Origin: JBFXAN01 sp050184225
Lineage (GTDB): Bacteria > Chloroflexota > Dehalococcoidia > CAUJGQ01
Length of the DNA stretch: 64,000 nucleotides
NCBI GenBank assembly: GCA_050184225.1
Contig: JBFXAN010000008.1
Coordinates: 4,676 to 68,675 of the forward strand
Direction: 5' to 3'
How positions within the stretch are numbered: the stretch's first letter is position 1; each line of letters starts with the position of its first letter. Of this stretch, positions 24,935 to 33,120 are shown one piece after another. Below the pieces are notes generated by a model. It worked only from the letters and a program-made list of their open reading frames with translations. It had not been told where the DNA came from and did not search any database. The position numbers were made by a program, and so were the translations under genes.

Positions 24935-26554
24935 ATGCCGAAGCAGCTCCTCTTCGACGAGGAAGCGCGTCACGCCCTCAAGCGTGGCATCGATGCGCTG
25001 GCAGATGCGGTCAAGATCACGCTCGGCCCCAAGGGGCGCAACGTGGTCCTCGACAAGAAATTCGGTGCCCCGACCATCACCAATGACGGCGTCACGATCG
25101 CGAAGGACATCGAGCTTGATGACCCCTTCGAGAACATCGGCGCCCAGCTCGCCAAGGAAGTCGCCTCCAAGACCAACGACATCGCCGGCGACGGTACCAC
25201 CACCGCTACCGTCCTCGCCCAGGCGATCGTCCACGAGGGTCTGAAGAACGTTGCCGCCGGCGCCAACCCGATGGCGATCAAGCGCGGCCTCGAGTCGGCC
25301 TCCGACACGATCGCCACCGCGATCAAGGACAGCGCCATTCCGGTCACCACCCGCGAGCAGATGGCGCAGGTCGCCGCGATCTCCGCCGCCGATCCCGCGA
25401 TCGGCGACCTGATCGGCGAGGTGATGGAGAAGGTCGGCAAGGACGGTGTCGTCACCGTCGAAGAGTCCAAGGGCATCAACACCGAGACGGAGTACGTCGA
25501 GGGTATGTCCTTCGACCGCGGGTACATCTCCCCCTACTTCGTCTCCAACCCCGAGCGGATGGAGGCCGTGATCGAGGAGCCGTACATCCTCATCACTGAC
25601 AAGAAGATCTCCGCCGTCAATGACATCCTGCCGATGCTCGAGCGGGTGCTGCAGCAGACGAAGTCGCTCGTGATCATCGCCGACGATGTCGACGGCGAGG
25701 CCCTGGCGACGCTCGCCGTCAACAAGCTGCGCGGCACGATCAACGTCCTCGCCGTCAAGGCGCCCGGCTTCGGCGACCGCCGCAAGGACAACCTCGGCGA
25801 CATCGCCGTCCTCACCGGCGGCCAGGTGATCTCCGATGAGCTCGGCCGCAAGCTCGACAGCGTCCAGCTGACCGACCTCGGCCGCGCCCGCCGCGTCATC
25901 TCCACCAAGGAAGAGACGACGATCGTCGAGGGCAAGGGCGATGCCAAGGCGGTCGAGGCGCGCATCGGCCAGGTCAAGGGTCAGATGGAAGAGTCCAAGT
26001 CCGATTGGGATCGCGAGAAGGCGCAGGAGCGCCTCGGCAAGCTCGCCGGTTCGGTCGCCGTGATCAAGGTCGGCGCTGCCACCGAGGTCGAGCTGAAGGA
26101 AAAGAAGCACCGCGTCGAGGACGCCCTCAGCGCCACCCGCGCCGCGGTGGAGGAGGGGATCGTCGCCGGCGGTGGTGTCGCCTTCATTAAGGTGCTGCCG
26201 AAGCTCGAAGAGGTCAAGCTGGACGGCGATGAGTACACCGGCGTGACGATCCTGCGCCGCGCGCTCGAAGAGCCGATGCGCCGCATCGCCGTCAACGCCG
26301 GCCAGGACGGCTCCGTCATCGTTCAGGAGGTCAAGGCCGGCGACAGCTCCGACAAGAACTACGGCTACGATGCCCTGCGCGGTGAGTTCGGCGACATGGT
26401 CTCCAAGGGGATCATCGATCCGGCGAAGGTGACCCGCTCCGCTTTGGAGAACGCGGTCAGCATCGCCGGCATGGTGCTCACCACCAACTGCCTCGTCACC
26501 GACATGCCGGAGAAGGCAGCCGGCGGCGCCCCCGCCGCGCCGCCGATGTATTAG
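24935..26554 (+). CDS. groEL: Chaperonin GroEL
   Basis: A 539-residue chaperonin that folds proteins in an ATP-driven double ring. Clear elements: AVKITLGPKGRNVVLDKKFG at the N-terminus, GDGTTTATVLAQAI (nucleotide-binding loop), the apical segment FDRGYISPYFV, VKAPGFGDRRKDNLGDIA, and EGIVAGGGVAFIKVL in the equatorial domain. The C-terminus ends in APAAPPMY rather than the common Gly/Met repeat tail. It is controlled by the CIRCE promoter. No groES lies in front of it, so this is a solo groEL, and another groES or groESL must exist elsewhere. It is followed by the unknown 148-aa gene, hsp20 and lon. Confidence 0.97.
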   Translation: MPKQLLFDEEARHALKRGIDALADAVKITLGPKGRNVVLDKKFGAPTITNDGVTIAKDIELDDPFENIGAQLAKEVASKTNDIAGDGTTTATVLAQAIVHEGLKNVAAGANPMAIKRGLESASDTIATAIKDSAIPVTTREQMAQVAAISAADPAIGDLIGEVMEKVGKDGVVTVEESKGINTETEYVEGMSFDRGYISPYFVSNPERMEAVIEEPYILITDKKISAVNDILPMLERVLQQTKSLVIIADDVDGEALATLAVNKLRGTINVLAVKAPGFGDRRKDNLGDIAVLTGGQVISDELGRKLDSVQLTDLGRARRVISTKEETTIVEGKGDAKAVEARIGQVKGQMEESKSDWDREKAQERLGKLAGSVAVIKVGAATEVELKEKKHRVEDALSATRAAVEEGIVAGGGVAFIKVLPKLEEVKLDGDEYTGVTILRRALEEPMRRIAVNAGQDGSVIVQEVKAGDSSDKNYGYDALRGEFGDMVSKGIIDPAKVTRSALENAVSIAGMVLTTNCLVTDMPEKAAGGAPAAPPMY

Positions 26555-26561
26555 CAAGTCC

Positions 26562-26633
26562 GTTCCAGGTTCCGGGTTCCACGCTCCAGGTCACGCAAAC
26601 CGCACGTGGAACCTGGAGCGAGGAACCTGGAAC
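26562..26633. repeat. GGTTCC-type inverted repeat after groEL
   Basis: The left part (26562-26591, containing GTTCCAGGTTCC and CGCTCCAGGT) pairs with the right part (26611-26633, containing ACCTGGAGCG and GGAACCTGGAAC). The hairpin lies seven bases after the groEL stop and could end or attenuate the transcript. A related GGTTCCAGG sequence is near 34877-34941. Confidence 0.7.
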
Positions 26634-26657
26634 CCAACACCGCACCCGGAGGGTGCC

Positions 26658-27104
26658 ATGTACGGTGAGAATGGTCAGCTCGTCGATGTCGCCGCTGTCG
26701 GCGAGGCGATCGATCGGTCGGATGTCCTCACGATTGGATTCCACTCCTTTCCGGAGCGCCTGATCGTCGACAGCCGCCGCAGCGAGGCAGTCGGGCCGAT
26801 GGTGCGTGTCGTTGAACCGGTCGGCGGTGTCGAGGAGCGGATGTTCTGGCTCGGCCGCAACCGTCCGCAATTCGGGCTGCCGGAGCAGTTCACCTTCTTC
26901 GTCTGGCCGCACAGCATCGATCTGTTCGAGAGCCTGGGCCTGAACTCGACGCTGCTCGCACACGTGGGGGACGATGGCATGGCCCAGACCGCCGTCGCCT
27001 TCGATGAGCTTCGTCGCCTCGAACGAGCCTCACGCCGCTCATCGATCGACGGAGATCAGTGGCGAACGCTGTGGGACTCGCAGGGTACGAGACACGGCCG
27101 CTGA
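26658..27104 (+). CDS. Unknown 148-residue protein in the chaperone island
   Basis: An open reading frame from ATG 26658, preceded by GGAGGG, with normal coding composition. It starts MYGENGQLVDVAAVGEAIDR, then has VLTIGFHSFPERLIVDSRRS, GPMVRVVEPVGGVEERMFW, LPEQFTFFVWPHSIDLFESL, and a charged end (ASRRSSIDGDQWRTLWDSQG). No known domain was recognised. The even mix of strands and helices and its position between groEL and hsp20 suggest a conserved stress-linked protein. It may be read from the groEL transcript if the hairpin at 26562-26633 is leaky. Confidence 0.7.
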   Translation: MYGENGQLVDVAAVGEAIDRSDVLTIGFHSFPERLIVDSRRSEAVGPMVRVVEPVGGVEERMFWLGRNRPQFGLPEQFTFFVWPHSIDLFESLGLNSTLLAHVGDDGMAQTAVAFDELRRLERASRRSSIDGDQWRTLWDSQGTRHGR

Positions 27105-27246
27105 CCATCGTGGCACCGTTGTGAGCGCGGCCGGCACCTGTTGGGATGCCGGTCGCGCTGTCTCCAGCGATTTCGTCTGCCCGTGCTACGATAGCGTGGT
27201 CAATGCCGGCGCGGGCAGTGCTGAGGTCCACGCCGGCTCTTGATCC

Positions 27247-27723
27247 ATGACCACAGACCGACGGGATGCCACTGCCATGAACCCACGACGCACGGCGACC
27301 GAACTCGACCACCTCCACGAGCACATCGAACGGATCTGGGAGCGGCTGACGCAGGGCGGTCCGGCGATCCCAGGCTTTTGCCCGCCCGGGCTGGAGCCGC
27401 CCGCCGATGTGCTGGTCACGCCGGAGGAGATCATCGTCCGCGTGGAGATCGCCGGACTGCGCGGGAGCGAGCTGGATGTTGAGGTCGCCGGCAGCCGGCT
27501 GACGCTACGCGGCACGAAGCAAGAACCGCCGCGGCCACCACAGGCGGAGTACGCCCAGATGGAGATCATGGGTGGGACGTTCGAGCGGTCACTGACGCTG
27601 CCGGCGGGGGTGAATCCGGAGGCGGCGAGCGTCGAGTACAGCAATGGGTATCTCACGATTCGCCTGCCGCGGGAGCGCACCCTGCCGGACCGACACATCC
27701 GCGTCCCGGTGCGGCGCATCTAG
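27247..27723 (+). CDS. Small heat-shock protein (Hsp20/alpha-crystallin family)
   Basis: A 158-residue sHSP. It has a short N-terminal arm (ELDHLHEHIERIWERL), then the alpha-crystallin domain beginning at PADVLVTPEEIIVRVEIAGL and running through LDVEVAGSRLTLRGTKQE to GTFERSLTLPAGVNPEAASV and YSNGYLTIRLPR. The C-terminal extension is short. It holds unfolding proteins for GroEL or other chaperones. It lies between the unknown chaperone-island gene and lon on the same strand. A second ATG at 27277 is possible as the start. A paralogue is encoded at 61049-61588. Confidence 0.92.
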   Translation: MTTDRRDATAMNPRRTATELDHLHEHIERIWERLTQGGPAIPGFCPPGLEPPADVLVTPEEIIVRVEIAGLRGSELDVEVAGSRLTLRGTKQEPPRPPQAEYAQMEIMGGTFERSLTLPAGVNPEAASVEYSNGYLTIRLPRERTLPDRHIRVPVRRI

Positions 27724-27811
27724 AGCACAACTCGGCGCGAGCGGATGCGACGGCCTGTAGGAGGACTTCCAAGGCATCGCCTCCGTATCTCCGCAAACAG
27801 GGAGCATGCCG

Positions 27812-30481
27812 ATGCCACGAAGGACTCGAAAGACGGCCGCCGCCCGGACCATGCCGGATGAAGGGAACGACCTGCGACTGATGGGTAGGGACGAAGCGAA
27901 CCAGTCCAACGACTCGGACCAACCGGAAAAACCGGAAGAACCCGGCGATCCCACGCCGCCGGAGCCGGCCGGGGAGGCGGCAGCCACCACATCCACGACA
28001 CCCGAGATCGCCGCCGCAATTCCGGCGACGCCCTTGGACGCGCCCGTCCCCGAGATCCCGGAGACCGTGCCCGCGATCACCTCCGGCGGCAGTGTCCTCT
28101 ATCCCGCGATCGTCGTGCCGTACGTCTCCGTCGAGCCGCATGATGTCGAGGCGATTAACGCCGCCGTCGGGTCGGAGTCCCGCGCCGTCGCGATCTTCCC
28201 CCAGCAGCTCGACCAGGACGAGAGTCCGACCGGCGCGCTCCGGCCGATGGGGACGGTAGCGACAGTCCTGCGAATGGCACGCGGCGCCTCCGGCGGCGTC
28301 CAGGCGATCATCCAGGGGCTGCAGCGCGTGCGTCTGCTCGAAATCATGAGCGAGACACCGTACTACCAGATCCGGATCGAGCCGGTGCAGGATCGGGTGG
28401 AGCCGACCCCCGAACTGGAGGCGCTGCTTCGCAACGTGCTGCAGCTGGTCCAGCGCGTGATCGCGCTCAACGAGGGCGTGCCGAACGAGCTGGCGATGGC
28501 GATCGCCAACATCAACAACCCCGGCAATCTCGCCGACTTCATCGCCGCGAATCTGCCGTTCAAGGCGGAGGACCGCTATCGCGTGCTCGAACAGCTGGAC
28601 GTGACGGAGCGGCTGCGGCTGATCAACGACCTGCTCACGCGGGAGGTCGAGGTGCTGGAGATCAGCCAGCAGATCCGCGGTCAGGTCCAGGGGGAGATGG
28701 ACAAGCGGCAGCGCGAGTTCATCCTGCGCGAGCAACTCCAGGCGATCCAGAAGGAGCTGGGCGAGGAGGAGCAGCCGGAGCTGGCCGAGCTGCGCCGGCG
28801 TCTCGACGAGGCGAACCTGCCGGAGGTGGCGCGGAAGGAGGCAGACCGGGAGCTGGAGCGGCTGCAGATGATTCCGCAGGCGTCGCCGGAATACGGGATG
28901 ACCCGCACCTACCTGGAATGGATCGCCGACCTGCCGTGGAGCACGAGCACCGAGGAGGCGATCGACATCGCCCGTGCCGAGGAGATCCTGAACGAGGACC
29001 ACTACGGGCTGGAAAAGGTGAAGCAGCGGATCCTCGATTACCTGGCGGTGCGGAAGCTGCGGAACGACACGCGCGGGCCGATCCTCTGCTTCGTCGGTCC
29101 GCCGGGGGTGGGCAAGACGAGTCTCGGGCAGTCGATCGCGCGGGCGGTCGGACGGAACTTCGTCCGGCTGAGCCTGGGCGGCGTGCGCGACGAGGCGGAG
29201 ATCCGCGGCTTCCGCCGGACCTACGTCGGGGCGATGCCGGGACGCTTCATTCAGGAGCTGCGGCGGGCGGGGAGCAACAACCCGGTGATGATGCTGGACG
29301 AGATCGACAAGATGTCGTCGGACTTCCGCGGCGACCCGTCGGCGGCGTTGCTGGAGGTGCTCGATCCGGCGCAGAACTCGACCTTCCGCGACACCTACCT
29401 GGATATCCCGTTCGACCTGTCGAAGGTGCTGTTCATCACGACGGCGAACCAGCTCGATCCGATCCCGGCGCCGCTGCGCGACCGGATGGAGATCATTGAG
29501 ATCCCCGGTTATATCGAGCGGGAGAAGGTGGAGATCGCGCGGCGGTATCTGTTGCCGCGTCAGCTACGGGAGAACGGGCTGGAGCCGGGACAGGTGCGGA
29601 TCGACGACGAGGCGATCGGGGCGCTGATCCGGGGCTACACGCGCGAGGCGGGGGTGCGCAACCTGGAGCGGCAGCTCGGGCAGATCTGTCGCCGGGTGGC
29701 GCGCGAGGTGGCGCGGGAGCCGGACTACGTCCGCGAGGTGAAGGCGGAGGACCTGCCCGAGCTGCTCGGGCGGCGGCCGCTGCCGGAGGAGCTCGTCTCG
29801 GAACGGGACGAGATCGGCGTGGCGACGGGGATGGCGGCGACGATGGTCGGCGGCGACGTGCTCTTCATCGAGGCGACGGCGGTGCCCGGTCACGGCAAGT
29901 TCACGGTGACGGGGCAGCTCGGTGACGTGATGAAGGAGTCGTCACAGGCGGCGTACACCTATGCGCGGATGCGGGCGCCGGACTTCGGCATCGACAAGAA
30001 GTACTTCGACGAGAACGACCTGCACATCCATGTTCCCGCCGGAGCGATTCCGAAGGACGGACCGTCGGCGGGAGTGACGATGGCGACGGCGCTGGTCTCG
30101 GCGATCACGCGGCGACCGATCCGCAAGGACGTGTCGATGACGGGAGAGATCACGCTGCGGGGCAAGGTGCTGCCGGTGGGCGGGATCAAAGAGAAGGTGC
30201 TGGCGGCACACCGGGCGGGGGTGCGAACGGTGGTGCTGCCGGAGGACAACGCCCGCGACCTGGACGATGTGCCGGAGGATGTGCGCGCCGGCCTGAAGTT
30301 TGTGCTGGCGGAGCACGTCGACGATGTGCTGAACACGGCGTTGCACCCGGAGGTCCGCAAGGAGCCGGATCGGCTGGCGCCGGAGCTGAAGAACGGCGCG
30401 ACGAGGGGGACGGGGTCGCGGCGGGCGGCGGTGCGGCGCGCGAACGAAGGGGCGAAGGCGGCGCGGGGGCGATCCCAGTGA
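27812..30481 (+). CDS. lon: ATP-dependent protease Lon
   Basis: An 889-residue Lon protease. After an N-terminal low-complexity acidic Pro/Glu-rich stretch of about 85 residues (unusual for the family) comes the substrate-binding LON domain. The AAA+ domain follows, with Walker A GPPGVGKTSLGQSIARAVG (about residue 429) and Walker B MMLDEIDKM. The protease domain has catalytic Ser about 752 in KDGPSAG and Lys about 795 in GGIKEKV. ATG 27812 is preferred because AGGGAG is seven bases upstream, while 27806 is too close. It degrades misfolded and regulatory proteins and closes the proteostasis island of groEL and hsp20. Confidence 0.96.
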   Translation: MPRRTRKTAAARTMPDEGNDLRLMGRDEANQSNDSDQPEKPEEPGDPTPPEPAGEAAATTSTTPEIAAAIPATPLDAPVPEIPETVPAITSGGSVLYPAIVVPYVSVEPHDVEAINAAVGSESRAVAIFPQQLDQDESPTGALRPMGTVATVLRMARGASGGVQAIIQGLQRVRLLEIMSETPYYQIRIEPVQDRVEPTPELEALLRNVLQLVQRVIALNEGVPNELAMAIANINNPGNLADFIAANLPFKAEDRYRVLEQLDVTERLRLINDLLTREVEVLEISQQIRGQVQGEMDKRQREFILREQLQAIQKELGEEEQPELAELRRRLDEANLPEVARKEADRELERLQMIPQASPEYGMTRTYLEWIADLPWSTSTEEAIDIARAEEILNEDHYGLEKVKQRILDYLAVRKLRNDTRGPILCFVGPPGVGKTSLGQSIARAVGRNFVRLSLGGVRDEAEIRGFRRTYVGAMPGRFIQELRRAGSNNPVMMLDEIDKMSSDFRGDPSAALLEVLDPAQNSTFRDTYLDIPFDLSKVLFITTANQLDPIPAPLRDRMEIIEIPGYIEREKVEIARRYLLPRQLRENGLEPGQVRIDDEAIGALIRGYTREAGVRNLERQLGQICRRVAREVAREPDYVREVKAEDLPELLGRRPLPEELVSERDEIGVATGMAATMVGGDVLFIEATAVPGHGKFTVTGQLGDVMKESSQAAYTYARMRAPDFGIDKKYFDENDLHIHVPAGAIPKDGPSAGVTMATALVSAITRRPIRKDVSMTGEITLRGKVLPVGGIKEKVLAAHRAGVRTVVLPEDNARDLDDVPEDVRAGLKFVLAEHVDDVLNTALHPEVRKEPDRLAPELKNGATRGTGSRRAAVRRANEGAKAARGRSQ

Positions 30482-30511
30482 GCCCACACGGTTGAGTCCG
30501 GAGAGGATGCC

Positions 30512-31063
30512 ATGCGGGTGACCGAGCAGGCATATCGTGAACTGGCGCTCGGCGACGATGACCGTCAGTGGGAACTGCATGACGGTGAGCTGGTGGAGAA
30601 GCCGGCGATGGCCTACGCGCACAACGAGATCATGTTCGAGCTGGGCCATCTCCTGCGATCGCAGCTCGGACGTGAGCGGTACCGGGTGCGTGTGAACGCG
30701 GGGCGGGTGCGGCGCTCGGCGCGGAACTATTACATCCCGGATGTGTTCGTCCTCCCGATCGATCTGACGCTGCCGTATCGCGAGTTGCCGAGCACGCTGG
30801 AGGCGTACGATGCGCCGCTGCCACTGGTGGTGGAGGCATGGTCGCCTTCGACCGGCGCATACGATGTCGAGGAGAAGCTTCGGGAGTACCAGCGGCGGGG
30901 CGATCTGGAGATCTGGCGGATTCATCCGTACGAGCGGACGCTGACGGCGTGGGTGCGGCACGCGGATGGGAGCTACTCCGAGACGGTGTATCGCGGCGGC
31001 GTGGTGCGACCGGCGGCGCTGGCCGGGGTGGCGATCGACCTCGATGGGCTGTGGGAGACCTAA
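30512..31063 (+). CDS. Uma2-family endonuclease-like protein (DUF820)
   Basis: A 183-residue PD-(D/E)xK-fold protein of the Uma2 family. The pattern includes RQWELHDGELVEKPAMAYAH at the N-terminus, NYYIPDVFVLPIDL (D of the core), LPLVVEAWSPSTGAYDVEEK (VE and the late catalytic Lys region) and YQRRGDLEIWRIHPYERTLT. These proteins are common in cyanobacteria and Chloroflexota and their role is unclear; mobile-element association is often proposed. A GC-rich repeat starts at its TAA stop. A second Uma2 gene is at 58498. Confidence 0.9.
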   Translation: MRVTEQAYRELALGDDDRQWELHDGELVEKPAMAYAHNEIMFELGHLLRSQLGRERYRVRVNAGRVRRSARNYYIPDVFVLPIDLTLPYRELPSTLEAYDAPLPLVVEAWSPSTGAYDVEEKLREYQRRGDLEIWRIHPYERTLTAWVRHADGSYSETVYRGGVVRPAALAGVAIDLDGLWET

Positions 31064-31103
31064 CCCCCCGACCCCCTTCCCTCGCAGGGAAGGGGGAGCC
31101 TCG
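31059..31103. repeat. GC-rich palindromic repeat (copy B, single unit)
   Basis: CCTAACCCCCCGACCCCC followed by the hairpin TTCCCTCGCAGGGAA, the same unit as in the pairs at 13722 and 48761. It begins at the Uma2 stop codon. A degenerate second unit is at about 31142-31166 (CTCCTTCCGG...GGAAGGGGCGAG). Confidence 0.8.
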
Positions 31104-31128
31104 ACACTTTCGTTGGTGATCTTCCGGC

Positions 31129-31875
31129 TCATTGTGGTGCAACTCCTTCCGGTTGAGGAAGGGGCGAGTCGGGCTGGGTTGTGCGCTGGTGATCTGAAGC
31201 ACCGCAGTGGTTGGTTGTGGTTGAATTTTTTCTCGATGCGCGTGGTGAATCTGGATTGGTTGGTTGTTTTGGTGCGGCAGGTTTGGGGGAAGGGGTTGTC
31301 GATGGGTTGATTTCGGGGTTGTTTTTCGTGCTCGTGCCGTCGAGGAGGGCGGTGAAGGTAGTGGGGGAGAGGGAGGCGGCGGCGGAGCGATCGAGGGCGT
31401 CGAAGACGAAGGGGAGGATGCGCTCGATGTTGCGGGCGTAGGCGCGGTCTTTGGCGACGCTTTCGGTTTCGGGAGTGATGAGGCCGGCGGCGCGACCGCG
31501 CTCGCGGGTGACGTGGACGGCGATGTCGCCGAGGAGGCGGGTGACGGCGGGGAGGTCGATGTCGCGCTCGGTGATGAGGGGCGGCGGTGGGAGGGGCGTG
31601 CCAGACTCGACGGCGGCGACGCAGTCGGCGCGGTAGCGGGCGAGGCGGGCGAGGGCGAGGAGGTTGGCGGCGTGGCGCTCGGCGATGCGCTGCTCGCGGG
31701 TGATGAGGCGACGGGCGGCACCGGCAGCGACCGGCTGCGGTGGAAGGGCGTCGCGAAATCGGGAGTAGCGGCCGTGTTTGAAGGGGTTGCGGTTGCCCTT
31801 GGGAGTGCCGCCGCCGTGGTTCGTGTGGGTGATGAGGAGGTTGCCGCCGCCCAACTCCTTGGGAATATTGCACAC
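31129..31875 (-). CDS. Hypothetical protein with phage-like TPKGNRNPFKHG motif
   Basis: A 248-residue frame with a GTG start at 31875. Near the N-terminus it has HGGGTPKGNRNPFKHGRYS, a motif common in small-terminase-like and mobile-element-linked proteins. The middle (ITREQRIAERHAANLLALAR; DLPAVTRLLGDIAVHVTRER) is helical and charged. The last third is Ser/Thr/Pro/Asn-rich low complexity and runs into the repeat at 31059-31166, suggesting the C-terminus was extended into non-coding DNA. It converges with Uma2 and is divergent from the hydrolase on the right. The exact start is uncertain and no function is assigned. Confidence 0.6.
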   Translation of the reverse strand: MCNIPKELGGGNLLITHTNHGGGTPKGNRNPFKHGRYSRFRDALPPQPVAAGAARRLITREQRIAERHAANLLALARLARYRADCVAAVESGTPLPPPPLITERDIDLPAVTRLLGDIAVHVTRERGRAAGLITPETESVAKDRAYARNIERILPFVFDALDRSAAASLSPTTFTALLDGTSTKNNPEINPSTTPSPKPAAPKQPTNPDSPRASRKNSTTTNHCGASDHQRTTQPDSPLPQPEGVAPQ

Positions 31876-32079
31876 GCAGCCAGCCGCCTACGTCGTCGGC
31901 ATTGATCAGCGCGATACGGGTATGTAGAGGATGCTCTCCCAGGTGTGTGTCCTGTCGCCTCCTAACGTCCAGTGCGAGACGGACCCGGCGATGCTGGAGG
32001 CGGCAATGGAGCCATGCCACGATCGACTGAGACGCCTGACCACCGGCGGTCAGGGTCCACTGCACACGGAGAGACAACG

Positions 32080-32901
32080 ATGGAACGGGTCGTTTCACGC
32101 GACGGCACGATGATTTCATTCGAGCGTACCGGTGAGGGGCCACCCCTGGTGCTGGTTCATGGTGGGTTCAGCGACCACATGACGAATTGGGCTTCGGTGA
32201 AGCCGTTGCTTCAAGCCGACTTTCGAGTGACGGCACTTGCCCGACGGGGTCGGGGTGAGACGGACCGCACCGATGGCCACAGCCTTGCGGACGAGGCGGC
32301 TGATGTGGCGGCCGTGATCGAGGCTGAGGAGACACCGGTCCTCTTGCTCGGCCATTCCTATGGCGCGCTGTGCGCGCTCGATGCCGCCGCGCTTGTACCC
32401 GATCGCATCGCCAAACTTGTGCTCTACGAACCGCCCTGGCCCAACGCTCTGTCTGACGAGCTCGTGACCAGGATGGAGGGACTTGGCTCGCGCCGTGAGT
32501 GGGATGCACTCGTCGAGGTGTTCTTGATCGACGGGCTGCAGGTGCCGCCGGATGACGTAGCGGCGCTCCGCCGCTCGGCGGAATGGTCGATGTGGACCGA
32601 CGACGCGGAAGCGTCGCTGGGCGACATGCGCGCGCTCGTCCGGCACACGGTCGTGCCGGAGCGGTACCGGACGCTGACGATGCCGGCCTTGTTGCTGGCC
32701 GGCACGGAGAGCCCGCGCGACCTCTATCTTACCGACGCCCTCCTCGCGAATTTGCCGAACGCACGCGCGGTCGATCTCGACGGACAGGCGCACGAAGGTA
32801 TGACGACGGCGCCGGACCAGTTTGTCGACGCCATTGCTCCCTTTCTCCTGGCCGGGGAAGGTGGTGGCCACTTGGCCGAACTTCAGCGCCGTTCGATGTA
32901 G
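32080..32901 (+). CDS. Alpha/beta-fold hydrolase
   Basis: A 273-residue alpha/beta hydrolase. The oxyanion-hole segment is PPLVLVHGGFSDHMTNW, the nucleophile elbow is LLLGHSYGALCALDAA (Ser in GHSYG), and the family's late His is in DLDGQAHEGMTTAP. This is the general esterase/haloperoxidase-like pattern; the substrate cannot be told. ATG 32080 was chosen because GGAGA lies shortly upstream and the fold begins there, although the frame is open to 31972. No operon partner is evident. Confidence 0.9.
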   Translation: MERVVSRDGTMISFERTGEGPPLVLVHGGFSDHMTNWASVKPLLQADFRVTALARRGRGETDRTDGHSLADEAADVAAVIEAEETPVLLLGHSYGALCALDAAALVPDRIAKLVLYEPPWPNALSDELVTRMEGLGSRREWDALVEVFLIDGLQVPPDDVAALRRSAEWSMWTDDAEASLGDMRALVRHTVVPERYRTLTMPALLLAGTESPRDLYLTDALLANLPNARAVDLDGQAHEGMTTAPDQFVDAIAPFLLAGEGGGHLAELQRRSM

Positions 32902-33120
32902 CATCCTCTTCTGCAGACGATCGGCGCGGGTGGCGACGTCACGCGCCCGCGCGACCCGCGACGCACCCGTCGCGAGGTACGTGACGCGGCGAGGGATGGG
33001 ACGCCGGAGCGATGCGGAGATCTGAGATGGCGCCGGACTCCGCATCGACGGCACGACGGTGCGGCAGGCATCGCTCGTGCAGGACGAGGGTGAGGAGCCT
33101 CCTTGAAAGGTGCAACGCAC

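Noticed and set aside
24902..26557. A long minus-strand open frame opposite groEL.
   Set aside because: It is a typical antisense shadow in GC-rich coding DNA. The plus-strand frame is clearly GroEL.
29942..32143. A 733-residue minus-strand frame over lon, Uma2 and the following region.
   Set aside because: Its Pro/Arg/His low complexity and crossing of three loci show that it is not a gene.
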